Source: Zygaena filipendulae (taxonomy: Eukaryota; Arthropoda; Insecta; Lepidoptera; Zygaenidae). Taken from it: a stretch of DNA of 64,000 nucleotides. Each line of letters begins with the position of its first letter. Position 1 is the stretch's first letter. This document shows, in pieces, positions 1 to 10,732 of this stretch. Below the pieces are notes generated by a model, which was given only the letters and a program-made list of their open reading frames with translations, was not told where the DNA came from and made no database searches. The position numbers and the translations under genes were made by a program. The stretch lies in the NCBI GenBank assembly GCA_907165275.2, contig OU015652.1, positions 2,123,001 to 2,187,000 of the forward strand, read 5' to 3'.

Positions 1-149
1 CAATGTACTATTATTTAAATTTATGTTATATAGATAAAGATGTATAGCTCTGTAGTATCCCGTGTTTAGATCTAGATGTGCGATATTATAGTCATATGAA
101 GATATTGAACTTTGTATTTCTAAGGAGCGTCCAGACAAAAATATTGTTT

Positions 150-345
150 AGTACACCGGTCACGTAGCGGCCGGCTTGCGGTAGGCTCGGGTTCGAATCC
201 CCGGCGCGACACTGCGTGCCCTTACCCTAACACTGAATCTATTTGTACGACTGTAATGCTCTCCGATCGATATAGTCTGAAGCGTTACCTTCATACTATG
301 AAGCTGAAAAATAGGCTGAAAGTCGTAAACATACGAATCTCAATA
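150..345 (+). repeat. tRNA-derived SINE-like fragment
   Basis: A perfect RNA polymerase III B box (GGTTCGAATCC, 190-200) sits in a GC-rich tRNA-like segment, followed by an unrelated AT-rich body. The sequence 70 nt upstream does not pair with the 7 bases after the T arm, so this is not an intact tRNA gene. I see no clean A box and no poly(A) end, so it is probably an old or truncated SINE. The right boundary is a guess. Confidence 0.5.
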
Positions 346-1092
346 GAAAGGTATTTTCTCGCAATACGTCTGGTGTTTATCAGTCATTTATTATAAAATA
401 CTATTTTTTTTGTATTATATTTGTAGGTAATTTAAAATATTTTTTTTTCTTATTTTGGTTTCCTACGTGGATTTTGGTAAGTGATATCAGAAGAAGTTTA
501 GTAACCTACTTTATCAATAAGGAAATATGAACATGTCTATGGAAATTCTTATGAAAACTACCCCCGATCCACCTTGCTTGGGTGAAACCACGAGCATCGA
601 CTAGTATTACTTTAAAGATAAGCGCCTCCAGATACGTACGTATATTGCTTCCAATTTGGTTAAGTGTATAATCGTAGATTATTAGCTTTATACTATCGAA
701 TGAATTGATGGTTATAATGCCTACGATTATGGTAACATAACGATCATTTGAACCATAATAAAATTCGACCGTATAACCGCCATGTATCAATTACCAATCG
801 AACTCCGACCACAGTTCTATGATAGCGCCACGTCGCGCGTCGCGTCCATTCGCAAACGTGTCGCCCAATTAATATTCATGAGCCACTAATAGAGTATATC
901 GATTTATCGATTCGCGAATCGAATAGACGCAATTCGTTTCGATATATCGCGGTATCGCGGTTACTGATTGGTGATATTGTTTCGTTGCTTTAAATGAAAC
1001 TATATAGGATTATATTATATTATTATTATATCTATTACAGCTGTGTTCGCGATTTTTTTCGTGTAGTAGTTACTATTTGCTAGAGTAACTTA
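346..1092. other. Low-copy AT-rich DNA, no gene seen
   Basis: No exon-like signal is convincing; a 94-codon minus-strand frame at 506-790 has no recognisable product. The only notable structure is a perfect 16-bp palindrome, TCGATTCGCGAATCGA, at 907-922, amid other TCG-rich short palindromes. Confidence 0.5.
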
Positions 1093-1329
1093 CGGCCGCA
1101 CTCAGAGTCGACTTTAATGATTACTTAGTTAAGTATAGATTTTTAAAACAAAATTGCCGCAATCAGAGACGTCCAGTAAATTAATGTTAATTGGCATTTA
1201 ATGAGATGTAACTTAATTAGTTAAATGCCAATTAACATTAATTTATTAAGCTTGTCTGATTGCGGCAGTTTTGTTCTAAAAATCTATACTTAACTAAGTA
1301 ACCATTAAAGTCGAGTCTGAGTGCGGCGG
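1093..1329 (+). mobile_element. 237-bp palindromic MITE, copy 1
   Basis: Long inverted-repeat element starting CGGCCGCACTCAGAGTCGAC and ending with its near-exact inverse, GAGTGCGGCGG. Nearly the whole element folds into one hairpin, with a second nested pair of arms around CTGCCGCAATCAGA. Flanks are TTA on both sides, consistent with a 3-bp target duplication of the PIF/Harbinger kind. Two other copies at 31852 and 35718 have exactly the same length. Non-autonomous: there is no coding capacity. Confidence 0.9.
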
Positions 1330-1506
1330 TTAGGTAGGTACATAATTTATCTATGTATGGTACATAATAAGTACATTGTAATTCTTTTTAAAGTTGGTTT
1401 TAAGTAATCTACGTTAATTCCATTGGGTAAATAGATGAATAATGTGAGTTTCATTTCAATTTCAACGGTGTGTTCTCGGTAGTTCAATTAACAGTTCAAT
1501 TTATAA

Positions 1507-1747
1507 TTGTACATAGATAAGCAATAGTGTGTTAACCCACATTGGAGGAATTTTGAGTAAATTTTGTTTTAAAATTATAGCGTCATTTTGTGACAAGATT
1601 TTTTTGTGTTCAACAATTTCTTAGTGTATTTAAACAATGTAAAGAGGTAAAAATAATAATTAAAAACGCCCTATAACTCTTATTATAGCGGTGTGTATCA
1701 ATAACTTCATTTTGTGGGTTAACATGTTATTTCTTATCTGCATCCAA
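1507..1747 (+). mobile_element. TTGGACATAGATAAGC-type MITE, copy 1
   Basis: About 240 bp with inverted termini of roughly 30 bp: the left end reads ACATAGATAAGCAATAGTGT then GTTAACCCACA, and the right end is the inverse (TGTGGGTTAACATG, then a TTATCTGCATCCAA end). Same orientation as the copy at 24504, opposite to those at 5330 and 14545. No target duplication was clear in any copy, so the superfamily is unassigned. Confidence 0.85.
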
Positions 1748-2263
1748 TAGTACTACTGCAACTTTTCAGTTTCATACTAGGCCTACTGATAAGTACTCAA
1801 AAGTACTTATCAATTTTTACTTTTTGAGTTTCAACATAATGATATTATAGTTCTATTATATATTTGTTAGAAATGTCATACTTCCCAAAGGATTATTATT
1901 GGAATTTCATATCCATAAGTTTTATTTATTTCATAAACAGTCACACGTGCCTACAAGTGTACATATATAGGTAGGTACCTACCACCATCAAAGTTAACCC
2001 CCTGATCGCGGCTGATCCACAACCGGCTATTTTCGGGGGCCCGCGGACCGCTCGTAAAACTTAAAAATAATATACTCGTGTAGATAATTATGCATCGTCG
2101 TTGGATAAGTTAAGTGTAGGTAGGTATCTAGTATCTACTTCCACGCGCACTCTCTTGGCGGTTCGAAGAGAGAGACCGATCGCGCTATTTCATAACTATC
2201 AAAACAAAACCTTTCAAACGTGAAATCTTAAAATAACATTTTCATCAATTTCGCGCTGATTAT
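1748..2263. other. Unannotated low-copy DNA
   Basis: No gene is visible. It contains a short GC-rich patch around 2005-2055 and a GTAGGTAGGTA-like run typical of the whole window. Confidence 0.4.
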
Positions 2264-2580
2264 TATCAATACAGATAAATAAAATTTCAGTGTCTGTTTG
2301 TAATTCCAAAATTAACAGTTTTTCACTAAATGCATAATAATATGAAAGTATATACGGTAGTCGGTATTTAGATAAAAAGATCAATTTTTTTAAATTTTCT
2401 CTGTTTGCCTATCTGTCTGTTCGTTCCGGCTAATCTCTGAAACGGCTGGACCGATTTTAACGGGACTTTCACTGGCAGATAACTGATGTTATCAGGAGTA
2501 ACTTAGGCTCCTTTTATTATAGAAAAAAATAGTTCCTGCTGGAAATTTGAATAATTTTTGGTGAAATTCTGATCCCCATT
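2264..2580 (+). mobile_element. Helitron-like element, decayed 3' end
   Basis: The body (AGTGTCTGTTTGTAA, then CTTTTCACTAAATGCAT and a GTATATACGGTAG stretch) matches the inverted copy at 19182-19479 and the start of the copy at 18411. The expected 3' hairpin region is recognisable but heavily mutated (near 2531-2575), and the terminal CTAG is lost. Confidence 0.7.
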
Positions 2581-2689
2581 TATAAGTTTCAAAAAATGTA
2601 CAGTTACCAAGATAATGACCATTTTAAACACATGAGAATGCTGCTGAATTATCATCAATAACTACAATAATAATAATACCTAATTTTAT

Positions 2690-2864
2690 AAAATTATACA
2701 AAATTCTCGTGTCACAATGTTCGTTCCCATACTCCTCCGAAACGGCTTGACCGATTTCAATGAAATTTTATATGCATATTCAGTAGGCCTGAGAATCGGC
2801 TACTATCTATTTTTTATCCCGGAATTCCCGCGGGAACTCCGGAATTAATGCGGGGAACAGCTAA
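2690..2864 (+). mobile_element. Helitron-like element, ATTCTCGTGTCAC subfamily
   Basis: Contains AAAATTCTCGTGTCAC, CTCCGAAACGGCTTGACCGA and CAGTAGGCCTGAGAATCGGC, shared with the complete copy at 52386-52572, then the 3' module CCCGCGGGAACTCCGG ending CAGCTAA (CTAG changed to CTAA). It is followed directly by a second 3' module. Confidence 0.8.
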
Positions 2865-2995
2865 TCACCGTAAACTACTGTAAGGGGTACAAAGAAGGAC
2901 GTAGAGTAGGTACCTACCTACTTTTTCCCGCAACTTCCGCGGGAACACCGAAATTACCGCGGGTGAAACCGCGGGGCTCAGCTAGTAAAATTGTA
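2865..2995 (+). mobile_element. Helitron-like 3' end fragment
   Basis: Second copy of the 3' module, beginning near GGGGTACAAAGAAGGAC and ending CCGCGGGTGAAACCGCGG, then GGCTCAGCTAG followed by T. It has no 5' TC end of its own and directly follows another Helitron end, so it is either a nested insertion or a duplicated terminus. Confidence 0.8.
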
Positions 2996-4094
2996 TTATT
3001 ATAGAGAGTTTTCTAAGACGTACCTATTCATGTATAGCTACAACGGTAGAGGTAGTTCCCCTTACTGCCCCGTTGAAAGTTTCCAATCTGTAGGTGTACA
3101 GACAGGATTAAACAGTCCTGTGTGTAATTAAATTAAGAATTGGATTCGGGAAAACAAAACACAACGTGATCTTTTGAACGCCAGCTGTGACATTTCTTAA
3201 CAATTTAATTATATACTTACCTACCCATACAATCCTCCTAAATTGAGAGCTCCTAGCTCTAGCGCTCTCGCTCGACTAAAAATAATAAGGAATCCGATAG
3301 CCCCCCACATTTTCACACCCCTATTAAAACGGGGCGTCGGAATTTAATACCAACGGAGCTGTATAGAAAATCGCTTTGATTTATAGATTCTTATCTATAC
3401 ATACGATCTACATCTATTAAAATTTTAACTAGACGTACTTTAACTGTACTTATACGTAAAGGAGGTGAAAAAGAATTGCCTTTCATGATGGCAGTAACGT
3501 TCCGATTACATTCAGAATGTCTTTAGAATTTTTTAATTTTTATTTATTTATCACCTAATTTTCGTTTTATTTCATCGCGCGCGCAAACAGCTATACTTTC
3601 TCTCGCATGCTGACATTATTATTCGACACAAGTCAAACCCAAAAGACAATCTAAAATATTTTTCATAGTATTCATTTAAACTGGAAAACAAGACAAAGCA
3701 CAAGAGCGTGGCGGATTTTTTTTTAACCGCCACACTCAGAGAAATTTCAATTTTACATAAAAGCTCTTGAAAATGCAATCGCTAAGTATTCATTAAATAA
3801 CTCAGCGGTAAGATGTTTCAAACCTACATCCATGTCAGCCACAGTCGTTTCGTCTCCGCTCTTTGTGTGTTACAAAATTAAAATTAAAACAAATGACAAA
3901 CAAATAGTATTGAGATGTCTACGCAACCTGATGCGCGCGACTAATGACGCCTCCCCTCGCTGCAGCTCCCGAAATTGTCTGTTTTATTTGTAAGTTGACA
4001 CTAAGGACTTGGGAGAATCCGGTTCCGTTATTCTTTTAAATTCGACTCGATATAATTTCGGTACTTCAAGTCGTTGGAGGGAGATTGGGTGCTT
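2996..4094. other. Low-copy AT-rich DNA, no gene seen
   Basis: I see no repeat or gene I can name. There is a short CG-rich tract (GCGCGCGC near 3576-3584), and the small frames are AT-rich with no recognisable product. Confidence 0.4.
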
Positions 4095-4262
4095 TTTTTT
4101 TTATTATGGACTTTCGCACATAGTGCATTTAGCCAGTGTCAAATTACAATATTTTTTTTTGTCTCGTATTTTATTCGTGAACCAAACTGTTTTGCAATAT
4201 AATATGATAATATGTATACACACTGCAAAATATTTCTTGAGCTTTTGGCGAACACCGAATGA
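4095..4262 (+). repeat. Unclassified interspersed repeat, copy 1
   Basis: Shares TATGGACTTTCGCACATA followed by TGCATTTAGCCAGTGTCAA with 39846-39890, and a second block (GAGCTTTTGGCGAACACCGAA) with about 39986-40010. The two matches have the same order and similar spacing, so this is a dispersed element rather than a chance match. A weaker echo (GACTTTCGCACCATAGTGC) occurs near 32770. No termini were identified. Confidence 0.55.
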
Positions 4263-5329
4263 TCATCTAGATTCTAGAGCTTAGCATCTAGTTAGGTTCC
4301 TGTAGACTATTAAGGTCTACAGCGCATTTTTAGAAAGTAAAAATACGAAAAATCTAAGTTTTAAAATAGAAGCTCACAACCAAAAAGGGAGAGTTAAAAG
4401 ATAAAAATATAGGGAAATCGCGAACCAGAAGCAAATAGCTTAGGGCGTGGTTAGATAAATCCTATGGACCGGTGCATCTGCATTTACTACTATAATATCT
4501 CGATTCGAAGTCGATTTGACTAGCTTTCACTTTCAAATAATGAGATTATCATGGTCAACAAATATTGAATCATCAATCTTTATCATCTTGGCTTATGGAA
4601 AGTTAAAACACAGAAGGTTAAGTGTTTGTGGTACAAAGTTAGATGAGATCTTTAGAATAATGTCAAAAGATTTCGCTTTGTTGTGACAGAGTTAAAAAAC
4701 TTAAACTTCTTATGAACACACAAAGAGAAGAATATAAGCTAGTTTAGCGACGTAGTATGGTCCGGTTCTTCTTTTACTAGCCAAGCACATTAAGAAAAAT
4801 TACGTACAAAAAAAAATACTGGCGGGTTAGTAAATACGCTCTAAATAATAAGTTCTAAATGAAACGGGGAGGCTCATTGTTTTTATTTTTAAAAGAAAAT
4901 TAAAACACCTGATGCGACCAACGCAACGGAGTCATGCAACGAAAGTGAACTCCACCGCGACTGATATATGGCGGTGTTGCCCGCTCTCCCCTCTTTAATT
5001 CAGTATTCCACGCACGCCCGCTCGCCCCACGCTTCTAGCCGCGACCTACCCTGTTTATTATTACCAACTATACTGTATCTACTAAAAAACACAGCTGTAT
5101 GTACTAAAAATAAATGTTGTCTATCGCTTCCAAGCGAAGGTCGACGTTCATAGAGTATAGAATACGTTGCACGAATGAATTGTTATCTATAAATAATATT
5201 ATAATTTAAAAATGGGTCCGTTAGAGCATCAACTGAGCTTTGATTCAAATTAAATTGGGTGCGTTTATTTTAAAAGGTGGTCGTGGTAGCTCATATCCTG
5301 ACTCAACAAAATATGTAGGATACCGTATT
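4263..5329. other. Low-copy DNA, no gene seen
   Basis: Mostly AT-rich. A somewhat GC-richer patch at 4900-5050 holds a 61-codon open frame without a recognisable product. Confidence 0.4.
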
Positions 5330-5557
5330 TGGACGCAGATAAGCAATAACACGTTAACCCACAAAATTAAGTTATTGATACAGAACGATTTATGGGGAGT
5401 TAGAAAACGTTTTTAATTATGTGTTTACATTGTTTAAATATGTATCAAAATGATGAACATAAAAAATGTTTACACAAAATGGCACTATGATTTTAAAACG
5501 CGATTTACTCATAATTTCTCCAGCGTGGGTTAAAACATTATTGTTTATCTATGTCCA
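5330..5557 (-). mobile_element. TTGGACATAGATAAGC-type MITE, copy 2
   Basis: Starts TGGACGCAGATAAGCAATAA and ends with the inverse TTGTTTATCTATGTCCA; 228 bp. Internally it carries the ACCCACAAAATTAAG and AATTTCTCCAGCGTGGGTT blocks in opposite order to the copies at 1507 and 24504. Both termini are present. Confidence 0.88.
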
Positions 5558-6670
5558 TTTGTTATTTCGGTTTATTGATACAAAGAAATTCCGACATTAA
5601 GTTTGTTGTCCCATCAGTTTTTAATCAAATCAGCTATGTGCCAGTGTTCACAATTTTTCATCGTGTGGGATCGAGGTCTCGATTTAAAACAAAGGCACTC
5701 AGTTAATAATACTTATTATCTATAAGAAAATTATCTCTATAGAACGTAGATGTTACAGAAGGAAATAAAAACTCATAGTGTACCATTTTGGCGAGACTTT
5801 CACTGCTACATATCGTCTAAAGTCTAATCGATTGGTATAAGTGAAATACGTAAGGATAATTATGGGTTTTCATAGCGGGTGCTAGTTTAAATTATTGAGG
5901 TAAAGACCTCACCTGAAGCTTCTTTGAGCTGGAAAAATACAATTCGTAACACATTACGGGTCACTCAACACAAGTAGTTTAGCTCGTTTATCTTGGCATA
6001 AATTGGACGTAGTTATGCAAAAATGTTCTAATCCAAAGTAGTTCAAAATTGAGATAAATGCATTTTGTTTTTGTTTTAGAGGCAAGGAGGTACATTTTTT
6101 TGTTTTAACTAGTACAATTAAAAACTGTAAGTTTTTTCAACATTCACCTATAAATGAATTTGAAACTGCTTCCTTATTTTGAAAGAGAATAGAGCGTAGG
6201 ACTCTATAGGTACTTCTACTATCCATGGCCATTGTTTGCTTGCTAGAACACAAGGAGTAGGTACATTAGACCTGAGTGGGTACTAGGCGAACATGAGTAC
6301 ATAGCTAGCTGCTAGTGCATGTCTCATCTCCGCGCAGATTGCAGTGGCTCTTGTTACAGTCTGTAGTCTTGCCAACGAGACGTGGCGTTTTCTTTGCTCG
6401 TCGGCGCGGGAAATGTGTAGTTACGAGTAAGTTCCACTCCTCGTATTTTGATGTGTTCCTAATTGGAGATGGACGGTGCACGAAATTCGATATTATGATA
6501 ACATCAAAGAATAATATTCCCGGAAAAAAAATATTTTCACAAAACATAAACACTTTATATTTTTTTTGTAGACGTACAATAGATCCCCAATCAAAAATGG
6601 AGCAAAGAAAGATAAATCTTTTCAAGAACTTTAACTTTACATCAACGTTAACTGGTCATATAATCCAGTT
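5558..6670. other. Low-copy DNA with one long frame running into a Helitron
   Basis: A GC-richer patch at 6310-6450 contains a frame running to 6872, but its last third lies in the Helitron-like element at 6671, it has no ATG near its left end, and an opposing frame overlaps it. A consensus-like donor (A|GTAAGT, near 6427) and an acceptor-like TTTTTTTTGTAG (near 6570) are present. I see no recognisable protein. Confidence 0.4.
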
Positions 6671-6873
6671 ACCTACTAATATAACAAAGAGGCAAGATTT
6701 GATTTTTTGTTTGTTTGTTTGTTACGATTTAACTCAAAAACCAGGACCGATTTCAAAAATTGTTTCACCATTAGAAAGCTACATTATCCCGAGTAACATA
6801 GGCTATATTGTAATCCGGAATTCTCGCGGGAACTCCGAAATTATCGCAAGTGAAACCACGCGGTACAGCTAAT
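6671..6873 (+). mobile_element. Helitron-like element, near complete
   Basis: The body ACAAAGAGGCAAGATTTGAT, then TTTGTTTGTTTG, GGACCGATTTCAAAAATTG and a 3' module CGCGGGAACTCCGAAATTAT ends CAGCTAAT. It closely matches the complete copy at 56235-56434. The CTAG end is mutated to CTAA. Confidence 0.88.
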
Positions 6874-7467
6874 TTTTTACAAATTAATATGGGGAATTTA
6901 ACAAACGTGAAAATAACCGTTTCTCCAATTATGTAGTTGCTTTCACGCTCAACACGGTGAACGTAGGACTTCTTCAATTTCTCCGCAATTCCTACAGCAA
7001 ACAAGTCCAGTGTAGTTCGCTCGAACCAATAAAGCCTGCATGTTTGTAATCCCCCTTCGGGTTCGTCCCCAAAAGGTATTACACGTGAACCGTAAGGGCT
7101 CTTAGACTCATCCCCGGACCGAACTATTAGAAGGTGAAAAAGTAGAAGAGATTTTTCCGTGGCTTAAGTTTCTGACGACGTAAATGCTTAAGTGAAATTG
7201 TATTACAACTAGCTGCTTTCCCCCCTTTCTCTCCTCCCCTCCAGTTTCACCCACGAATCACCAAAACGCCTGACGTAATCACATTAAGGTTTTACGACGC
7301 GTTTCGTATACGTGTTACTTTATTGGAAACAAAGAACCCAATTACCGATTGTAACTTCAAACCTAACAACACTTCCATACAAACTTTCGCCTTGTAATAT
7401 TTCCAAAAACCCTTTCTTAGTGCTTGCCCACATTATAGCAAGAAGCCATGTGCAAAATTTTTAAGAC
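6874..7467. other. Low-copy DNA, no gene seen
   Basis: Contains a pyrimidine-rich CCCCCTTTCTCTCC-like tract near 7219-7240. No confident feature. Confidence 0.4.
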
Positions 7468-7774
7468 AATGGGCATGATGACTAAATTTTAATTTTTAGT
7501 CGGTCTTGTAGATTGGACACGTATTTTTCCTTTATTTACGTAGGTAATTAAAAACTCTCGGCTATACATTGAGTTGAAATTCAGTGTGACGTCACACCTA
7601 GGTACACTTGAGCTATGACTTCGCGACCTCCCACTCCTAAACTTTAATGCGTTTTATCTAAGTATTTTTTCAATAATTCGAAAAAGCAAAAAATACGTGT
7701 CAGTTATTTTTTTACTAATCCAACTGAAGGACTAAATATAATTTTTATTTTTGTACGTTGTCGTCATGCCCATT
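7468..7774 (+). mobile_element. AATGGGCATGATGAC-type MITE, copy 1
   Basis: Inverted termini AATGGGCATGATGAC at the left and GTCGTCATGCCCATT at the right; 307 bp. Subterminal blocks GGACACGTATTTTT and AAAAATACGTGTCAG are also inverted. The centre carries a palindromic CRE-like site. Related copies lie at 11944, 43470, 44575 and 50182. No clear target duplication. Non-coding. Confidence 0.9.
7584..7597. promoter_or_regulatory. CRE-like palindrome inside a MITE
   Basis: GTGTGACGTCACAC is a perfect 14-bp palindrome containing the canonical CRE octamer TGACGTCA, the site bound by CREB/ATF bZIP factors. It is carried by a transposon and recurs in related copies. Whether it is bound is unknown. Confidence 0.5.
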
Positions 7775-8956
7775 ATGTAGAGCCAGCGGTCTGTGTGGTG
7801 ATGAGTCATCAATCAATCAGCACAATTTTATTTGTGGATACTGTATAGGTATGTAGATTTTGTTACCTTCTACCGAAGAGTCAAATTAGTAGTTACAAAA
7901 GAGATAAGTATATTTTTTCATAGCTGTCGAAATACTCTTAAGTAAATGACAGAATCATATTTTATGTGATTTGATTTCACAGTTGGTATTTTAATTAAAA
8001 ACAAACAATATATTTTCAATTTCGTTTCAAAGTTACTGTCTCTGCGATGTCATCGCTATCTCAGCGAATGAATGGACGAATGAGTGAAATGATAATGAGA
8101 GTCAAGAATGGGGTGGGGCGAGGCAAAGAATGAGCCGGAATGGGGCAGGAATGGGCCTCGTGGAGGTAGGCACCAGTGATATTATTGTGAGGCGCGCGCC
8201 TCTGACAGGCTTTACGTGACGTAGATTGCTACAGGACTATTTGATATCGTCGCGATAGGTAGGTACTATTTATTTTGTGGCTGAAATATAGGCTTTGTTT
8301 ATTTAACTGTAGACAAAAATAAAAAATGGTGATAACTTATGTAAATATTAAAAAAAAATATGTTTTATAGATCTACAAAATTCTTAGAAAAAGTTTTGCT
8401 CACATTGAGGGTGACCATGAGGGCGACCCTTTCCCTTTCATAATTAAAACTTATTTTTCGGTGTCACCTTCTCACCTGTATTTGAGAATAAAATAGATAT
8501 AACTCATCTTTATGATACAACCAATTTGAAGCGTGAAACGAATCGTTCATGAATTTTATAGCAGTGTTTGATTGATGGTAGTACTAACTTGCCTTATAAA
8601 TAAACATGGTCTCCTTAACTCAATGAATAAAATAAAACAATTCTGTATAAATTCGACGCAACAGAATGCACCCTCGAGACGCCCTCAAGAAATCAAAGTG
8701 CTGGAGGCCCTCACGCAAAGATATATGATTTTAATAATCGCCAAGATTACGGTGAGAGGGGGACCCGGAGGATTTTTTCTAGTGGCCCTCCGAGGGCCCT
8801 GTCTGCCCTGAAGAATTGTCCCGTAGCTATTTCATTTGTTGGACCACTTGATATATATCCGACGGCCGTGTCCTTGTTAAACACAAAGGTCTTTTTTGCA
8901 GCTGAAATGGCTTTTTTCTGAATATTTATTTGTGCTGCGTCGTATTACCTAGATAC
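7775..8956. other. Low-copy DNA, no gene seen
   Basis: Includes a GC-richer patch at 8100-8220 with GGCGCGCGCC, and a 79-codon frame at 8572-8811 without a recognisable product. AT-rich elsewhere. Confidence 0.4.
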
Positions 8957-8960
8957 TTAA

Positions 8961-9284
8961 GGGGCTACATTCGGACACACTAGCGACACTCGCTCAAGAA
9001 AAGCATGTCTTCTAAAATACCCAAATACTAAGTACCTATGTTATTTAAGAAAACGGATATAGTGAGAAATTATAATAAAATAGGGTAATTTTTTTTAATA
9101 GTTACTGTTTTTTGCTGACAAAAAAGAAGACACTAAAAGCATAAAAGACGCTGTTTTGGTAGGAAAAGTTGAAATGCAGAGTTACCAAAAATATTGCATT
9201 AACTCTATTTTAAATTTCTCCATATCGATTTCTTTTCAAATGGAATATCTTCAAAGATATTATTTTTAGTCTGACCGGAGCCCC
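8961..9284 (+). mobile_element. TTAA-flanked piggyBac-like MITE
   Basis: 324 bp bounded by TTAA at 8957-8960 and 9285-9288. Imperfect inverted termini: the left end is GGGGCTACATTCGGAC and the right end read inward is GGGGCTCCGGTCAGAC (12 of 16 match). A TTAA duplication is the hallmark of piggyBac transposition. There is no transposase frame, so it is non-autonomous. Terminal GGGG rather than the usual CCC leaves some doubt about the superfamily. Confidence 0.7.
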
Positions 9285-9288
9285 TTAA

Positions 9289-10572
9289 TACCTACTTGCA
9301 CTATTATAAACTTTTTGGGATCAAAGGAGAAAGTGATTTGTAAATAAGAATACCATAAGCCCATGTAAGATATTAGTTTTGATTTTTGTTGGAGAAATAA
9401 AGTATTTTTTCACATCGCATTATTTGAATCAAACATTTCTGACAAAAACTTTTACGAATACGTCACGTCAAACTTGAAATAAATTCGACATACATATATA
9501 CTGACACCAAAAATGTGATTATACATATAAAAAATTATATATTACCTATGTTCAAAGATCCTTAAAAATATAAATGTCATTACAAAAAAAACGGTACGTC
9601 AAAAAGTTGTTTTTTTTTAAATGCACTTTTCTTAAAAAAACTGCTGATTAATAACTCATTTCCATTTTATGAGTGTTTGCTTAAAGACTCAATGTAAATA
9701 CATTGGTTATTAACGTATGAAAGTTTTAATTGTTGTCTCAACGAGTTCCGTAATTAATCTAACAGCATTCGCGATGACGTCTCGCAAGATGGCGTCGCAA
9801 ACCGCGAGACTGACAAGGCTTTATTGGGAATGCACCAGGTGCTCGGCGGTCGCGCGTGCAACGCCTGGCGACGATATTAGTGATACTGTCATTAGTGCCG
9901 ACGTGGCGTCACTTAATTTTCGCTGTCGTATACCTATGAGGTAATTTGAACGAAGATGAAAGATAAACCATTCAGACCCTTTTATGGATAAAACAACATC
10001 TAGAATATAATCTAAAACAACATATTCTAAAAAAATAATAATTAAATTATAGTCAATAAAACGGCTCTTTTATTGATCTTAATTGTGATTGAAAGTAACC
10101 ACAAAAATATGATATAGGTACTAACTGACATTCACGGTTTGACTAGCTCGTATTTGGGATTACCTCGGCAACACTTTTTTTGTGTACCCGAAAAATGTAG
10201 GTATAATATAAACAGATAAGAATTCCAAACTTCATTCCTTGTGTCACTTTTTTGTTCTGTTCTTTTTTTCCAACGCACAGACACCACGTGTTTACAGTTT
10301 TGTGGTAGGATACATTTTATTGCATTTATGTTATTGTGTTAGCTAAAATTGCAAGTTATGGCTGTGTTCTGGACTCTGGCAACCGCGACACCAAGTCGCT
10401 TGTGTTATGAAATTAGAAGCAACAGACACAAAGACAATTAGTTTAGGTGCATCTGCAGCTTCTATTCTATTAGATGTGGTACTAAACACGGACATTCTGT
10501 AAATGAAGTATAAAATATTACTACATACTTACTTTTATTTATATAAATAAAAATGAATCCCTATTGTTTTAT
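9289..10572. other. Low-copy DNA with one unrecognised 75-codon frame
   Basis: At 9717-9944 (+) an ATG-started frame of 75 codons lies in a GC-richer patch with CG dinucleotides. Its translation is serine/threonine/alanine-rich and I do not recognise it; the start context is poor. The rest is AT-rich DNA without features. Confidence 0.3.
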
Positions 10573-10575
10573 TTA

Positions 10576-10729
10576 AAGGCTTATTACACTTTACAATTTG
10601 TCAGAAACCAATTTAGGAAATCGGAAGGTGTAAACATTGGTTCCGATTTAGGATCAGTGAGTGAGAGAGAGAGCGAATCACGACGATTACACTACTCTAA
10701 TTTGATGTAAATAAAGTGTAATAAGCCTT
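10576..10729 (+). mobile_element. PIF/Harbinger-like MITE with TTA duplication
   Basis: Inverted termini AAGGCTTATTACACTTTA at the left and its exact inverse at the right (18 bp), flanked by TTA at 10573-10575 and 10730-10732. The element is 154 bp with a purine-rich GAGAGAGAGAGCGA centre. A 3-bp TTA duplication is typical of PIF/Harbinger elements. No coding capacity; the only copy in this window. Confidence 0.88.
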
Positions 10730-10732
10730 TTA

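Noticed and set aside
150..215. Possible tRNA gene around the B box at 190-200
   Set aside because: No acceptor-stem pairing at the right distance and no clean A box; better explained as a SINE.
6315..6872. 185-codon open frame, the longest in the window
   Set aside because: It opens with GTG, the first in-frame Met is far inside, its last third is Helitron-like sequence at 6671-6873, and an opposing frame overlaps its first half. No family recognised.
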